Part shown: positions 26,325-35,200 of the stretch, piece by piece | How the letters are laid out: each line of letters begins with the position of its first letter | How positions within the stretch are numbered: the first letter of the stretch is position 1 | Assembly (NCBI GenBank): GCA_022711405.1 | Contig: JAKLFC010000015.1 | Coordinates: forward strand, 1 to 64,000 | Length of the DNA: 64,000 nucleotides | Direction of reading: 5' to 3' | Origin: Bacteroidota bacterium | GTDB lineage: Bacteria; Bacteroidota; Bacteroidia; Bacteroidales; JAGONC01 | Program-made: the position numbers and the translations under genes | The notes under the pieces: model-generated | Told to the model about the DNA's origin: nothing | The model's database searches: none | The model's input: the letters and a program-made list of their open reading frames with translations, nothing else

Positions 26325-29300
26325 TTATCTGCCATGACAATGCTTATACTTTTTTCCGCTGCCACACGGGCAGGGATCGTTCCTTCCGACTTTTTTCTCC
26401 ACCTTGACCGGCATGGGCCGCTGTTTCTGCTGGGTATCCGCGTGGGACTGTGAAAGCAGGTCGGTACGCTCCTCCTTGAGGTTTCTCAGGTTGCCCCTGC
26501 CGCGTATCTGTGCTTCCCGTACCTGACTGGATTCCCTCACCGGCAGGTTTGCTTTGATAATGAAAGAGATGGTATCCTTGTTGATCTTTTCCAGCATGTT
26601 CTTGAAAAGCTGGAAGGATTCAAATTTATAGATCAGCAGGGGATCTTTTTGTTCGTAGGTGGCAGCCTGGACCGATTGCTTCAGATCGTCCATTTCCCGC
26701 AGGTGCTCTTTCCAGGCATCATCGATCGTAGCAAGGGTGACACCTTTATCAATGGCCAGTGCAACCTCCTTGCCCTGACTTTCATAGGCCTTTTTCAGGT
26801 TGGCGATCACATTCATTGCCTTGCGTCCGTCGGTGATGGGGATGGCAATGTTTTCGTACTGGGAGTTGTTTTCAAATACTTCTTTGATGACAGGATATGC
26901 CTGTTGTGCAATAAAATCCCTTTTGGTCCGGTACCGGTTGTAAACCAGTGAGAAGATCTGTTCTGTGAGCGATTTTCCATCCTGGGCATAGAAGGTTTTC
27001 TCATCCACAGGCGAATCGATTTGGAGCAGTCTCAGCAATTCGATCTTAAACGCATCGAAATCGCGCTGATCCTGGAAATCGTTGACGGTTTTTTCGCACA
27101 CATCAAAGATCATATTGGATATGTCCACAGCCAGTCGTTCTCCGTAGAGTGCATGCTTGCGTTTACGGTAGATCACCTCTCTCTGGGAGTTCATCACGTC
27201 GTCATATTCCAGCAGTCGTTTTCTGATCCCGAAGTTGTTCTCTTCCACTTTTTTCTGTGCCCGCTCGATGGACCTGGTGATCATAGAGTGCTGGATCACT
27301 TCCCCTTCCTTAATTCCAATCCTGTCCATGACCTTGGCGATGCGTTCGGAGCCAAACATACGCATGAGGTCATCTTCAAGGGACACGAAGAACTGGGAGC
27401 TGCCCGGGTCTCCCTGACGGCCGGAACGTCCCCTGAGCTGCCGGTCGACACGTCGTGACTCATGGCGTTCGGTACCGATGATCGCCAGACCTCCCGCATC
27501 TTTCACCCCGGGACCCAGTTTGATGTCGGTACCACGGCCGGCCATGTTCGTGGCGATGGTCACCGTTCCAGCCTGTCCGGCTTCCAGCACGATCTGGGCT
27601 TCCTTCTGGTGAAGCTTTGCATTCAACACATTATGCGGAATGCGTTTCATGTTGAGCATGCGTGACAACAGCTCGGAGGTTTCTACCGAGGTTGTGCCCA
27701 CCAGTACCGGTCTTCCGTTCTGCGTCAGTTGAATGATCTCTTCAATGACAGCGTTGTATTTTTCCCTTTTGGTTTTGTATACAAGGTCCTCCCTGTCGTC
27801 GCGGACAACCTGGCGATTGGTTGGAATGACTACCACATCGAGTTTATAGATGCTCCAGAACTCACCCGCTTCCGTTTCTGCAGTACCGGTCATACCCGAC
27901 AGTTTTTTATACATCCTGAAGTAATTCTGCAGGGTGATGGTGGCATAGGTCTGGGTGGCAGCTTCCACCTTGACATTTTCCTTTGCTTCGATGGCCTGAT
28001 GCAGTCCGTCGGAGTACCGTCTGCCCTCCATGATGCGGCCGGTCTGTTCATCAACGATCTTGATCTTGTTGTCCATGATCACATATTCCACATCCTTCTC
28101 AAAGAGGGCGTAAGCGCGCAGCAGTTGATTGACGGTGTGGATACGTTCCGATTTGATGGTAAAATCCTGGAGAAGCGTATTTTTCTTTTCCATTTTTTCC
28201 ATTTCCGGAAGGATGGTGCGTTCCAGTTCGGCAATCTCTGCACCAATATCGGGGAGGATGAAAAAATTCGGATCATCATAATAGGCTGTCAGCAGGTCGA
28301 TGCCTTTTTCGGTAAGGTCAATGGAATTATGTTTTTCATCGATCACAAAGAAAAGCTCGTCATCGATGATGTGCATATTTTTTTGCTGTTCCTGGAGGTA
28401 GAAGTTTTCGGTCTTTTGCATCAGGGTGCGCATCCCTTCCTCGCTGAGGAACTTGATGAGGGCCTTATTCTTGGGTAATCCGCGGTATGCCCTGAAGATC
28501 AGCTCGCCACCCTTTTTCTCGTCTTCCGCGGTGGCATTGTCATGAAGGAGCTGCTTGGCATCGGCAAGGATCTTTGTGACAAGGTTTCGCTGTGCGGTGT
28601 AGAGTTTCAGGATGTCTGGCTTCAGTTCGTCAAATTCCTGTTTGTCCCCTTTGGGAGTAGGGCCTGAAATGATCAGTGGGGTACGCGCATCGTCGATCAG
28701 TACCGAGTCGACCTCATCAACGATGGCGTAGTTATGGGGACGCTGGACCAGTTCTTCCGGATTGCCGGTCATATTATCCCTGAGGTAATCGAATCCGAAT
28801 TCGTTGTTCGTCCCGAAGGTAATATCGGCAAGGTAGGCTTTCCGGCGGGCTTCCGAGTTGGGTTCATGTTTGTCGATGCAGTCCACCTGTAATCCGTGGA
28901 ACTCATAGAGCATTCCCATCCATTCCGAGTCACGTTTTGCCAGGTAGTCATTGACGGTGACGATATGGACCCCTTTCCCTGGGAGGGCGTTCAGGTAGAC
29001 AGGAAGCGTAGCAACCAGCGTTTTTCCTTCACCGGTGGCCATTTCGGATATCTTGCCCTGATGCAGTACGATCCCACCGATAAGCTGGACGTCGTAATGG
29101 ACCATATCCCAGGTGATCATATTTCCTCCGGCCATCCACTTATTATGATACCTGGCCGTATTCCCATGAATGGTAATATTTTCCTTTCGTGAAGCCAGGT
29201 CGCGGTCCATCTGGGTGGCGGTTACCTCTACATATTCATTCTCCTTGAACCGTTTAGCCGTTTCTTTCATGACCGAAAATGCTTCGGGCAGGATATCATT

Positions 29301-29612
29301 GAGGACCTGCTGGGTCTTTTCATAGTTTACCTTCTCCAGCTGATCGATCTTTTCGTAGACTTTTTCCTTCTCTTCCACGTCCATATCTGCATCTTCCTCG
29401 ATGGACTCCTTCAGCTGCCTTATCCTGTCTTCATTTTCCCGGATGGCACTTTGTAATGTCTGTCGGAATTCGGATGTTTTTTCTCTTAGTTCATCATTGG
29501 AAAGGAGGGTGATTTTTTCATAGGCTTTTTTAATCTGATCCACAATAGGATTGACGCTGTTGATATCCCGTTGCGATTTATTTCCGAGCAGTTTATTGAG
29601 AAAACTTACCAT
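26325..29612 (-). CDS. secA: Preprotein translocase motor ATPase SecA
   Basis: 1095 residues from ATG 29612 (a TTG two codons upstream is less likely). Drives export of unfolded proteins through SecYEG. Motifs: Walker [16 protein letters not shown]-like [10 protein letters not shown], the second ATPase domain's [13 protein letters not shown] and the [12 protein letters not shown] arginine-finger region. The C-terminus keeps the zinc-binding SEC-C tail, [17 protein letters not shown]. It is longer than E. coli SecA (about 900), as is usual in Bacteroidota, with inserts around residues 300-400. A full TTG-N19-TAACTTTG promoter precedes it. The exported T9SS cargo in this window depends on Sec for the first crossing. 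Confidence 0.98.
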   Translation of the reverse strand: MVSFLNKLLGNKSQRDINSVNPIVDQIKKAYEKITLLSNDELREKTSEFRQTLQSAIRENEDRIRQLKESIEEDADMDVEEKEKVYEKIDQLEKVNYEKTQQVLNDILPEAFSVMKETAKRFKENEYVEVTATQMDRDLASRKENITIHGNTARYHNKWMAGGNMITWDMVHYDVQLIGGIVLHQGKISEMATGEGKTLVATLPVYLNALPGKGVHIVTVNDYLAKRDSEWMGMLYEFHGLQVDCIDKHEPNSEARRKAYLADITFGTNNEFGFDYLRDNMTGNPEELVQRPHNYAIVDEVDSVLIDDARTPLIISGPTPKGDKQEFDELKPDILKLYTAQRNLVTKILADAKQLLHDNATAEDEKKGGELIFRAYRGLPKNKALIKFLSEEGMRTLMQKTENFYLQEQQKNMHIIDDELFFVIDEKHNSIDLTEKGIDLLTAYYDDPNFFILPDIGAEIAELERTILPEMEKMEKKNTLLQDFTIKSERIHTVNQLLRAYALFEKDVEYVIMDNKIKIVDEQTGRIMEGRRYSDGLHQAIEAKENVKVEAATQTYATITLQNYFRMYKKLSGMTGTAETEAGEFWSIYKLDVVVIPTNRQVVRDDREDLVYKTKREKYNAVIEEIIQLTQNGRPVLVGTTSVETSELLSRMLNMKRIPHNVLNAKLHQKEAQIVLEAGQAGTVTIATNMAGRGTDIKLGPGVKDAGGLAIIGTERHESRRVDRQLRGRSGRQGDPGSSQFFVSLEDDLMRMFGSERIAKVMDRIGIKEGEVIQHSMITRSIERAQKKVEENNFGIRKRLLEYDDVMNSQREVIYRKRKHALYGERLAVDISNMIFDVCEKTVNDFQDQRDFDAFKIELLRLLQIDSPVDEKTFYAQDGKSLTEQIFSLVYNRYRTKRDFIAQQAYPVIKEVFENNSQYENIAIPITDGRKAMNVIANLKKAYESQGKEVALAIDKGVTLATIDDAWKEHLREMDDLKQSVQAATYEQKDPLLIYKFESFQLFKNMLEKINKDTISFIIKANLPVRESSQVREAQIRGRGNLRNLKEERTDLLSQSHADTQQKQRPMPVKVEKKVGRNDPCPCGSGKKYKHCHGR

Positions 29613-29652
29613 GGTCAACGTCTTAAAGGGAACTGATTCGTAAAATGGGATG

Positions 29653-29682
29653 CAAAGTTAACGTAATTTAGGGTAGGGACAA
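29653..29682 (-). promoter_or_regulatory. Promoter (TTG-N19-TAACTTTG) for secA
   Basis: On the minus strand, TTG at 29680-29682 and TAACTTTG at 29653-29660 are 19 bases apart. The secA ATG is 40 bases downstream of the -7 element. Both boxes match the Bacteroidota consensus. Confidence 0.8.
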
Positions 29683-29729
29683 AAAAGAGAAGGCGTAAAG
29701 CATCTGATGTCGTTTACGCCGTATGTCCT

Positions 29730-29951
29730 TCAGTATTCATCTTCATGAAAGAAGAAATCCTCTTTTGTAGGATAATCGGGCCATAAATCCTCGATACGTT
29801 CATAGATTTCACCTTCATCCTCAAGCTCCTGGAGGTTTTCGATCACTTCCTGGGGAGCCCCGGAACGGATGCACCAGTCCACCAGTTCATCCTTGGTGGC
29901 GGGCCATGGGGCATCTTCCAGTTTCGAAGCGAGTTCTAGGGTCCAGTACAT
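29730..29951 (-). CDS. DUF2795-family small acidic protein
   Basis: 73 residues, strongly acidic with an Asp/Glu-rich C-terminus (KEDFFFHEDEY). Matches the short DUF2795 proteins found across Bacteroidota: a helical start (WTLELASKLEDAPWPATKDEL), WCIRSGAP, then a helix (EVIENLQELEDEG) and RIEDLWPDYP. No signal peptide, so cytosolic. Function unknown. It has a full promoter of its own and stands alone between secA and the adenosyltransferase gene. Confidence 0.85.
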   Translation of the reverse strand: MYWTLELASKLEDAPWPATKDELVDWCIRSGAPQEVIENLQELEDEGEIYERIEDLWPDYPTKEDFFFHEDEY

Positions 29952-29983
29952 AATCCGAAAAATTTAGGGGTTCAAATTTTTTG

Positions 29984-30013
29984 CAAAAGTAATTCAATTT
30001 AAACGAAAATCAA
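29984..30013 (-). promoter_or_regulatory. Promoter (TTG-N19-TACTTTTG) for the DUF2795 gene
   Basis: Minus-strand TTG at 30011-30013 and TACTTTTG at 29984-29991, 19 bases apart, 32 bases before the ATG. Both boxes match. Confidence 0.75.
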
Positions 30014-30051
30014 CGAACGCTGTCAAAACTTTTAATAAAAAAAGAACTTGC

Positions 30052-30612
30052 CTATATCCTTGCCTTCCAATGAGTTTCAACTACATTGAAATCCCTGCTG
30101 AATTTCCGGCTCAGTACGAACAAATAGTCTGATAACCTGTTGATATATTTGATGATGACCGGGTCGACGGGATGGGACTGAGCGAGTTTAATGATGAGGC
30201 GTTCAGTGCGTCGGCAGATGCAACGGGCTATGTGGCAGTGTGATATGACGGGATGCCCTCCCGGAAGCACAAACGAACGCAGTGGAGGCAGCAGTTCATT
30301 CATACGGTCGATCTCTTTTTCCAGGAGGATCACATCACTCTCATTCAGGCGGGGAAGAAATGGAAAATCGGCAGGATTCTCGGCTGCCAGAAGGGATTCA
30401 GCCGTGAACAGCCTGTCCTGGATCTCGATCAGCATCTCCCTGGAATGGGCATCGATATGCAGGTCCCTGATGAGCCCGATATAGGAATTCAGTTCATCAA
30501 CGGTGCCGTAGGCTTCTATCCGCTGGTCGTACTTTGGAACCCTTTTACCGCCGATCAGTGAAGTCTCGCCTTTGTCTCCTGTTTTTGTATATATTTTGAT
30601 TTCCTCTGACAT
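30052..30612 (-). CDS. Cob(I)yrinic acid a,c-diamide adenosyltransferase, PduO type
   Basis: 186 residues. Transfers the adenosyl group of ATP to cob(I)alamin to make coenzyme B12. PduO features: the N-terminal ATP site TKTGDKGETSLIGGKRVPK, EAYGTVDELNSYIG, the CRRTERLI Arg/Glu motif and YINRLSDYLFVLSRKF near the end. No corrinoid synthesis genes are seen around it, so it probably serves salvage of imported B12. Followed by DUF2795 on the same strand, which has its own promoter. Confidence 0.95.
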   Translation of the reverse strand: MSEEIKIYTKTGDKGETSLIGGKRVPKYDQRIEAYGTVDELNSYIGLIRDLHIDAHSREMLIEIQDRLFTAESLLAAENPADFPFLPRLNESDVILLEKEIDRMNELLPPLRSFVLPGGHPVISHCHIARCICRRTERLIIKLAQSHPVDPVIIKYINRLSDYLFVLSRKFSRDFNVVETHWKARI

Positions 30613-30658
30613 GTGCGAACTTTCTTTTCAAGCGTCAATCCTGATTTCGCTTCCCTCA

Positions 30659-31411
30659 TCAGGACAGGCCGTCAACCGCCACTTCTTCATGGGCATAATC
30701 GGCCATGGTAAAGATATTCTTATTCACTTCATCTTTTGCCACCAGTCCGTCAATGAGCCGGATGATCCTGTGGGCATGCCGGGCGATGGATTCTTCGTGC
30801 GTGACCACGATGATGGTGTTTCCGGCATTGTGGATCTGTTCCAGCACGCCCATGATCTCGATGGAGGTCTTCGAGTCAAGGTTACCGGTAGGCTCATCTG
30901 CAAGGATGATGGATGGATTGTTGACCAGGGCGCGGGCGATGGCGACACGCTGGCGCTGACCTCCAGAGAGTTCATTGGGCTTATGCATCATCCGGTCGGT
31001 GAGCCTGACATTCTCGATGACTTCCTTGGCCCTGTCCAGCCGCCTTGATTTGGAAATGCCGGCGTAGATCATGGGCAGCATCACATTTTCCAGGGCAGTG
31101 GAGCGGGGTAGAAGATTGAATGTCTGAAAGATGAATCCTATTTCCCTGTTCCTGATCTCAGCCAGTTCATTGTCATTCAGTTTGCTGACATCATTACCGT
31201 TCAGGTAATAATGGCCGCTGGTGGAAGTATCCAGGCATCCCAGGATGTTCATCAGGGTTGATTTCCCTGACCCTGACGGACCCATCAGTGCGACAAATTC
31301 GTTACGGTATATGGTAAGTGTGATGGACCGAAGCGCTTTGACGATCTCGGTCCCCACCTTGAAATGCCTTGTTATGTTCTCAAGCCGTATGACTTCCTGT
31401 TTTTCCTGCAT
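30659..31411 (-). CDS. LolD/MacB-type ABC transporter ATPase
   Basis: 250 residues. Walker [17 protein letters not shown]-loop [18 protein letters not shown], signature [15 protein letters not shown], Walker [13 protein letters not shown] and H-loop VVTHEE. The spacing and LLP segment place it in the MacB/LolD/FtsE group, which works with FtsX-like permeases for lipoprotein release or small-molecule export. No permease gene is adjacent, so the partner must be encoded elsewhere. A tail of about 20 residues after the core ([15 protein letters not shown]) is typical of Bacteroidota members. Confidence 0.93.
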   Translation of the reverse strand: MQEKQEVIRLENITRHFKVGTEIVKALRSITLTIYRNEFVALMGPSGSGKSTLMNILGCLDTSTSGHYYLNGNDVSKLNDNELAEIRNREIGFIFQTFNLLPRSTALENVMLPMIYAGISKSRRLDRAKEVIENVRLTDRMMHKPNELSGGQRQRVAIARALVNNPSIILADEPTGNLDSKTSIEIMGVLEQIHNAGNTIIVVTHEESIARHAHRIIRLIDGLVAKDEVNKNIFTMADYAHEEVAVDGLS

Positions 31412-31436
31412 GGGAATGATAATTTGGTATGACTGT

Positions 31437-31444
31437 CAAAGATA
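31437..31444 (-). promoter_or_regulatory. -7 element (TATCTTTG) for the ABC ATPase gene
   Basis: Exact minus-strand TAnnTTTG 26 bases before the ATG at 31411. The -33 position has no TTG. Confidence 0.5.
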
Positions 31445-31478
31445 CTATTTTAAAGCTATAAACGTATGATGCAGTCCT

Positions 31479-31518
31479 TTTATTTGAGCCCTGCCCCCAG
31501 GATCAAAGCTCAAATAAA
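31479..31518 (-). terminator. Inverted repeat after the T9SS cassette, possible terminator
   Basis: Perfect 11-bp arms TTTATTTGAGC (31479-31489) and GCTCAAATAAA (31508-31518) around an 18-base loop, ten bases past the stop of the 884-residue gene. AT-rich stem and large loop with only a weak U run, so termination is plausible but not certain. Confidence 0.45.
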
Positions 31519-31527
31519 TAAGGAAAA

Positions 31528-34182
31528 TCACTGGATCAGCACCTTTTTAACGACCCTGTCTTCTCCTGCCCGGATCTCAACGAAATAAACGCCGGAACCA
31601 AGCCCCTGCAACGGAAACGAAAGGGTTACGGGCGACGGCCCCGGATCACTGTATTCGCGCTCATCCAGGAGCCTCCCTTCCATTTCAAACAATGAAACCT
31701 TCAAGTCACGTGTGTCTTTTGATTCGATCAGGATCGATATGTCGCCGGTTTGGCCCGGATTGGGGAAGATGACCGCTTTCAGCCCCTCCTCCTCACTGAG
31801 GTCCAGTTCGGCCTGACCGCTCTCCTTCTCCTCGCCGGGATTTTGCGGGTCGAAGGGCTCGGAGATCGAATTGACGACATAGGCGATGTACCAGGGCCGG
31901 GCCCCGTTCAGGCCCTCATAGTAAAAGTAATCATGGTCCTTGCTGCCGTTGGGTCCCAGAAGGTACATGTTGGTCTTCAGGGAAGGTACGTTGATCCCGG
32001 AGCTTTGATTGAGCAGGGGCTCAAGCGATGCCTGGACCGATTCGCTGAATTCGGTGGACACCGTTGACTTGTCTGTGTACGTAACCTCATAGGATGCACT
32101 GACACCGGCATTGATGCGGAATACCTTGGGAACCTTATACGACAGGCCTGCGTCAACGGTTCGTTCGTAGGTGTTGGTCATGGTATAACTTGATGTGGAA
32201 TCCGTTTTCTGGGCCAGCGTAACAGCGATCCCTGCTGAACTGTTGTTCCAGCCAAAGGGCACGGATGGCGGGTTATATTTTTTAATGTCATTGTACATTG
32301 CCGTGCGTGCGTCTGTCATCCATTCCTTCATGTCAGCATTGTTGGGATGTTCAATGAGGAAAGGGAATTCTTCGATGGGTATCGATTCAGGCAGGATGTT
32401 GTACCCGGTGGTCCTGAAGAGGTACTGTGTCGTCCGTGTGATGGGATATTGCAGGGTCACCGTGTCCCACCAGGGATAGGCCGAGTACCGGAACCGCTTG
32501 ATCTTGGGGATTTTCCAGATGAAGTAACCGTATTCCTGAGATTCCATGCGGAGGTTGAACTCCAGTTCGTATTCCAGGGTTGTGTCGCGTGTAGTGCCAA
32601 ACTGGTTCTTAAAGGCCCAGGAGTAATTGAACTCTTCACCGTAGGAGACGCTCAGCAGTTTTGAGTCGAGGTCGAGATCCATGCTTTCGCCCACGCTCCA
32701 ATGGTCTTCTGAAGATGTACTGATCCTGACCTTGTTCATGTTTTCCACGCTGAACTTCAGGGAACTGGCAGGGGAGACCCAATCGGCGTGTTTTTCGTCC
32801 CATGTTTCCCAGTCGATGCTCACCGGCGGGGCGCCATCGGTGATGCCCACCAGCGTCCATGTGTCCTTGATGCCCTCATAGCTCACCGTGTCGGTCAGGT
32901 CATAGCTTTTCACAATCGAATCGGGATCCAGCATCCAGTTGTCGGAAATGAATCCCATTCCGTTGAACCGCTTGCTGTCGTCGGGATAAAAGTACCAGAT
33001 AACCTGGCGATAACCGTCGATCCCGGGCAGGGCACCGGTCCAGTCGGCCGGGATGAGCTCACCGCCACCGCAGGACTGGTTGCCTTTCGACATGTCGCCG
33101 GGGCCTGAGATGGATGTGGGCAGTCCGATCTGTCCCTGGTTCACCATCCGATAATAACCGTTGTCGTTGCGGTACTCGATATAGTAAACAGGGTGATAAT
33201 CCCCAACTTTATCCATTGTCATCCCGATCCTGGTCATCCGGTCGGGATACTGTTCCTGTGAATCAGTCGTCTTCCGGCCTTTGACTGAACCCTCAAAGAT
33301 CATAGCGGCACCGATGTACAGGTTGGTGCTGAAGTTCATGTCGACACAGTTGTTGCTGATGGCAAAATCCCTGCGCCCCTTATCGTTGATGTAGGGTGTT
33401 AACTTATAAATATATGTATAGTTATCCCCGGTACCATTGATCAGAATGTATTCGTTCCCATCGGCATCAAGTTGTTTGAGGATGCCCATGGGCATGGGTG
33501 AGCCGCCCAGTCCGGTGTCCTTGGTCCAACCCGTAGCAATGAAATGGCCGGAGACGCTGTCATATCTGTGTTCTTCAAGCACCCAGTGGTATTCGCTTGG
33601 AGATCCATCCTTGATATCATTGTAAATGAAATAAAGGCTATCTCCAACCTGGAAGGCACCCTGTCTCATAAGCCGGGGATCGGTGGTGGATTCAACGTTA
33701 TAGGTGAACGGATCCGATGTCTGATCAAGGGGCATCTGGGCGAAGCAATCAGTGTACTTATCCGTACCGTTGTAATTCTTGATCTGCTGGTAGTACCAGA
33801 GCCGCCCATTGAACTTGAAGGTACATACCCGCCACAGGTCGACATTATCGCCGGAGGTGTACGTCTCGTCGTAATACCCGAACAGCAGGTAGTTTTTCTT
33901 ACTCGGTCCCATGGTATAGGGTACCAGCAGTAAGGTGTCGTGGTCGGGGCGGAACGTATAGACATAGGCGTGTTGTTTTCCCTTGCCGCCGTCCACGAAA
34001 TTAAAGATGTACACCGTGCCGTTCCAGGAAGCGCTGGTGACGCCCAGACCTCCACGGCTGCCGTTGTACCAGGAAACACCGGTGGCATCCCGCCACGAGA
34101 GATCAGGGGCAAAAAACTGTGGCTGTCCCTGTGCAATCGTAACCATGAAGAAAAGAAAGATGAGGGTATGGCGAGGTTTCAT
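31528..34182 (-). CDS. Large T9SS-secreted protein, paralog A of the cassette
   Basis: 884 residues, not a family I recognise. Signal peptide to about residue 19. Residues 30-430 are beta-rich with propeller-like repeats (NGTVYIFNF, GRLWYYQQI, DSLYFIYND, NEYILINGT, VYYIEYRNDNGYY). Residues 475-600 form a beta domain with FIWKIPKIKRF and YPWWDT. Residues 651-720 are an alternating Ser/Thr-rich stretch (TSSYTMTNTYERTV, INAGVSASYEVTY, STVSTEFSESVQASL) like the membrane hairpin of aerolysin-type toxins; that likeness is inference. Residues 800-884 are a T9SS sorting domain (AVIFPNPGQTG, SLFEMEGRLL, GVYFVEIRAGEDRVVKKV). Shares the full layout with the 974-residue protein at 35194-38118, including conserved Cys in DCFAQ, CVDMNFS and SCGGGELIP. 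Confidence 0.8.
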   Translation of the reverse strand: MKPRHTLIFLFFMVTIAQGQPQFFAPDLSWRDATGVSWYNGSRGGLGVTSASWNGTVYIFNFVDGGKGKQHAYVYTFRPDHDTLLLVPYTMGPSKKNYLLFGYYDETYTSGDNVDLWRVCTFKFNGRLWYYQQIKNYNGTDKYTDCFAQMPLDQTSDPFTYNVESTTDPRLMRQGAFQVGDSLYFIYNDIKDGSPSEYHWVLEEHRYDSVSGHFIATGWTKDTGLGGSPMPMGILKQLDADGNEYILINGTGDNYTYIYKLTPYINDKGRRDFAISNNCVDMNFSTNLYIGAAMIFEGSVKGRKTTDSQEQYPDRMTRIGMTMDKVGDYHPVYYIEYRNDNGYYRMVNQGQIGLPTSISGPGDMSKGNQSCGGGELIPADWTGALPGIDGYRQVIWYFYPDDSKRFNGMGFISDNWMLDPDSIVKSYDLTDTVSYEGIKDTWTLVGITDGAPPVSIDWETWDEKHADWVSPASSLKFSVENMNKVRISTSSEDHWSVGESMDLDLDSKLLSVSYGEEFNYSWAFKNQFGTTRDTTLEYELEFNLRMESQEYGYFIWKIPKIKRFRYSAYPWWDTVTLQYPITRTTQYLFRTTGYNILPESIPIEEFPFLIEHPNNADMKEWMTDARTAMYNDIKKYNPPSVPFGWNNSSAGIAVTLAQKTDSTSSYTMTNTYERTVDAGLSYKVPKVFRINAGVSASYEVTYTDKSTVSTEFSESVQASLEPLLNQSSGINVPSLKTNMYLLGPNGSKDHDYFYYEGLNGARPWYIAYVVNSISEPFDPQNPGEEKESGQAELDLSEEEGLKAVIFPNPGQTGDISILIESKDTRDLKVSLFEMEGRLLDEREYSDPGPSPVTLSFPLQGLGSGVYFVEIRAGEDRVVKKVLIQ

Positions 34183-34197
34183 GGGGGTTGATATTAA

Positions 34198-34234
34198 AAG
34201 TTATTAATGGTTATTGATGGTTATTATTGGTGTC
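34198..34234. repeat. 10-bp-period tandem repeat (TGGTTATTNN) between barrel and paralog A
   Basis: Plus-strand units AAGTTATTAA, TGGTTATTGA, TGGTTATTAT and a partial TGGTGTC, each exactly 10 bases. It fills most of the 66-base spacer. Same family as the arrays at 35151-35200 and 60434-60483. Confidence 0.8.
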
Positions 34235-34248
34235 ACGCTGTGTGTGAT

Positions 34249-35124
34249 TTAAAGGCCAACGATGATCCCGCCGTTGACTACAATGTCGGCCCCGATACCT
34301 GTCATGGCATACAGGGACACCGGCCCGCTGACATGCCAGCGAATGGCAACAGTGCCATCGAGGAACGACCGGTTGATGCTCCTGGAGTTGATCTCGTCCA
34401 CCAGCAGGTCGCCATTGGATTCGTACACCCGTTTGATCGTATATTCATGGTTCGACAGGAGCCAGTAGAAACCGGGTCCGGCCGACAGAACCAGATCGCC
34501 GGTGGTATAGGTGGCCATGAGGCTCACACGCTGGTAGAACGAACGGTAAGTGTCGCGGTTGGTCTGCAGGAATCCTTCGGGTACAGGATTGATATTGTCG
34601 GTGACCGTCACGGCTTCCCCGAAAGTGCAGATGAAGAAGGGCCGCAGCGAAATGCCCCAGTGGGGATCCAGCGCGTACGACACATCCAATCCCATCCCCA
34701 CACAGGGTTTCTGGAATTTGGAATCGATGGTGTACTCGTCCGTGTCAGTGACATGGTTATGGATGGTCGTGTAGGAGCTGGCAATCCCCAGCAGCAGGGT
34801 GGCCGTGGCATGCCATTTTGAATCCGGCCTGCCGTAGAGTACCATGCTGGCCTCAAAGTTCACGTTGTTGACCCGGCTGTTACGATCGATCACCGAGTCG
34901 ATCGCATCAAGTTCTTCCCCGTTGAAGTCGTAGGTGCCAAAGTCCTCCCCATACCAAACCGAATGGTTCGACAGCCGGTTCAGCTTGAGGTCAGCGTTCA
35001 GGTAAGAATAGGAGGCCCCGATGAAAAATCGGGATTCGCTTTTTACCGGTGCCTGACTAGTTTCCTGGGAGCGCACGATCAGTGCGAGACAAAGGATAAG
35101 CGTGGAGAATATCAGTTTTTTCAT
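34249..35124 (-). CDS. Outer-membrane beta-barrel-like protein between the two T9SS paralogs
   Basis: 291 residues. Signal peptide MKKLIFSTLILCLALIVRSQ, then alternating hydrophobic strands and Asp/Asn/Gly turns (FFIGASYSYLNADL, VNFEASMVLYG, ATATLLLGIASSY, WGISLRPFFICTF, VSLMATYTTGDLVLSAGPGFYW, VSLYAMTGIGADIVV), as in eight- to ten-stranded barrels of the OmpW/porin-like type. No specific family recognised. It sits between two paralogous T9SS cargo genes on the same strand with repeat-filled spacers of about 70 bases, so cotranscription is likely. It could anchor or help display the cargo at the cell surface; this is inference from position. Confidence 0.75.
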   Translation of the reverse strand: MKKLIFSTLILCLALIVRSQETSQAPVKSESRFFIGASYSYLNADLKLNRLSNHSVWYGEDFGTYDFNGEELDAIDSVIDRNSRVNNVNFEASMVLYGRPDSKWHATATLLLGIASSYTTIHNHVTDTDEYTIDSKFQKPCVGMGLDVSYALDPHWGISLRPFFICTFGEAVTVTDNINPVPEGFLQTNRDTYRSFYQRVSLMATYTTGDLVLSAGPGFYWLLSNHEYTIKRVYESNGDLLVDEINSRSINRSFLDGTVAIRWHVSGPVSLYAMTGIGADIVVNGGIIVGL

Positions 35125-35150
35125 TAGGGTGAAGTATATATAGTGATAAA

Positions 35151-35200
35151 TTGTTATTCGTTGTTATTGGTGGTTATTCTTGGTTATTTGTAGTTATTCG
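35151..35200. repeat. 10-bp-period tandem repeat, five units, between paralog B and barrel
   Basis: Plus-strand units TTGTTATTCG, TTGTTATTGG, TGGTTATTCT, TGGTTATTTG, TAGTTATTCG: five contiguous decamers with the TTATT core constant. The last unit contains the stop codon of paralog B (35194-35196). Confidence 0.9.

Noticed and set aside
27729..28478. 249-codon plus-strand frame over secA
   Set aside because: Opposite strand of intact secA with no recognisable motif.
34198..35200. CRISPR array
   Set aside because: Units are 10 bases with no unique spacers and no cas genes nearby.
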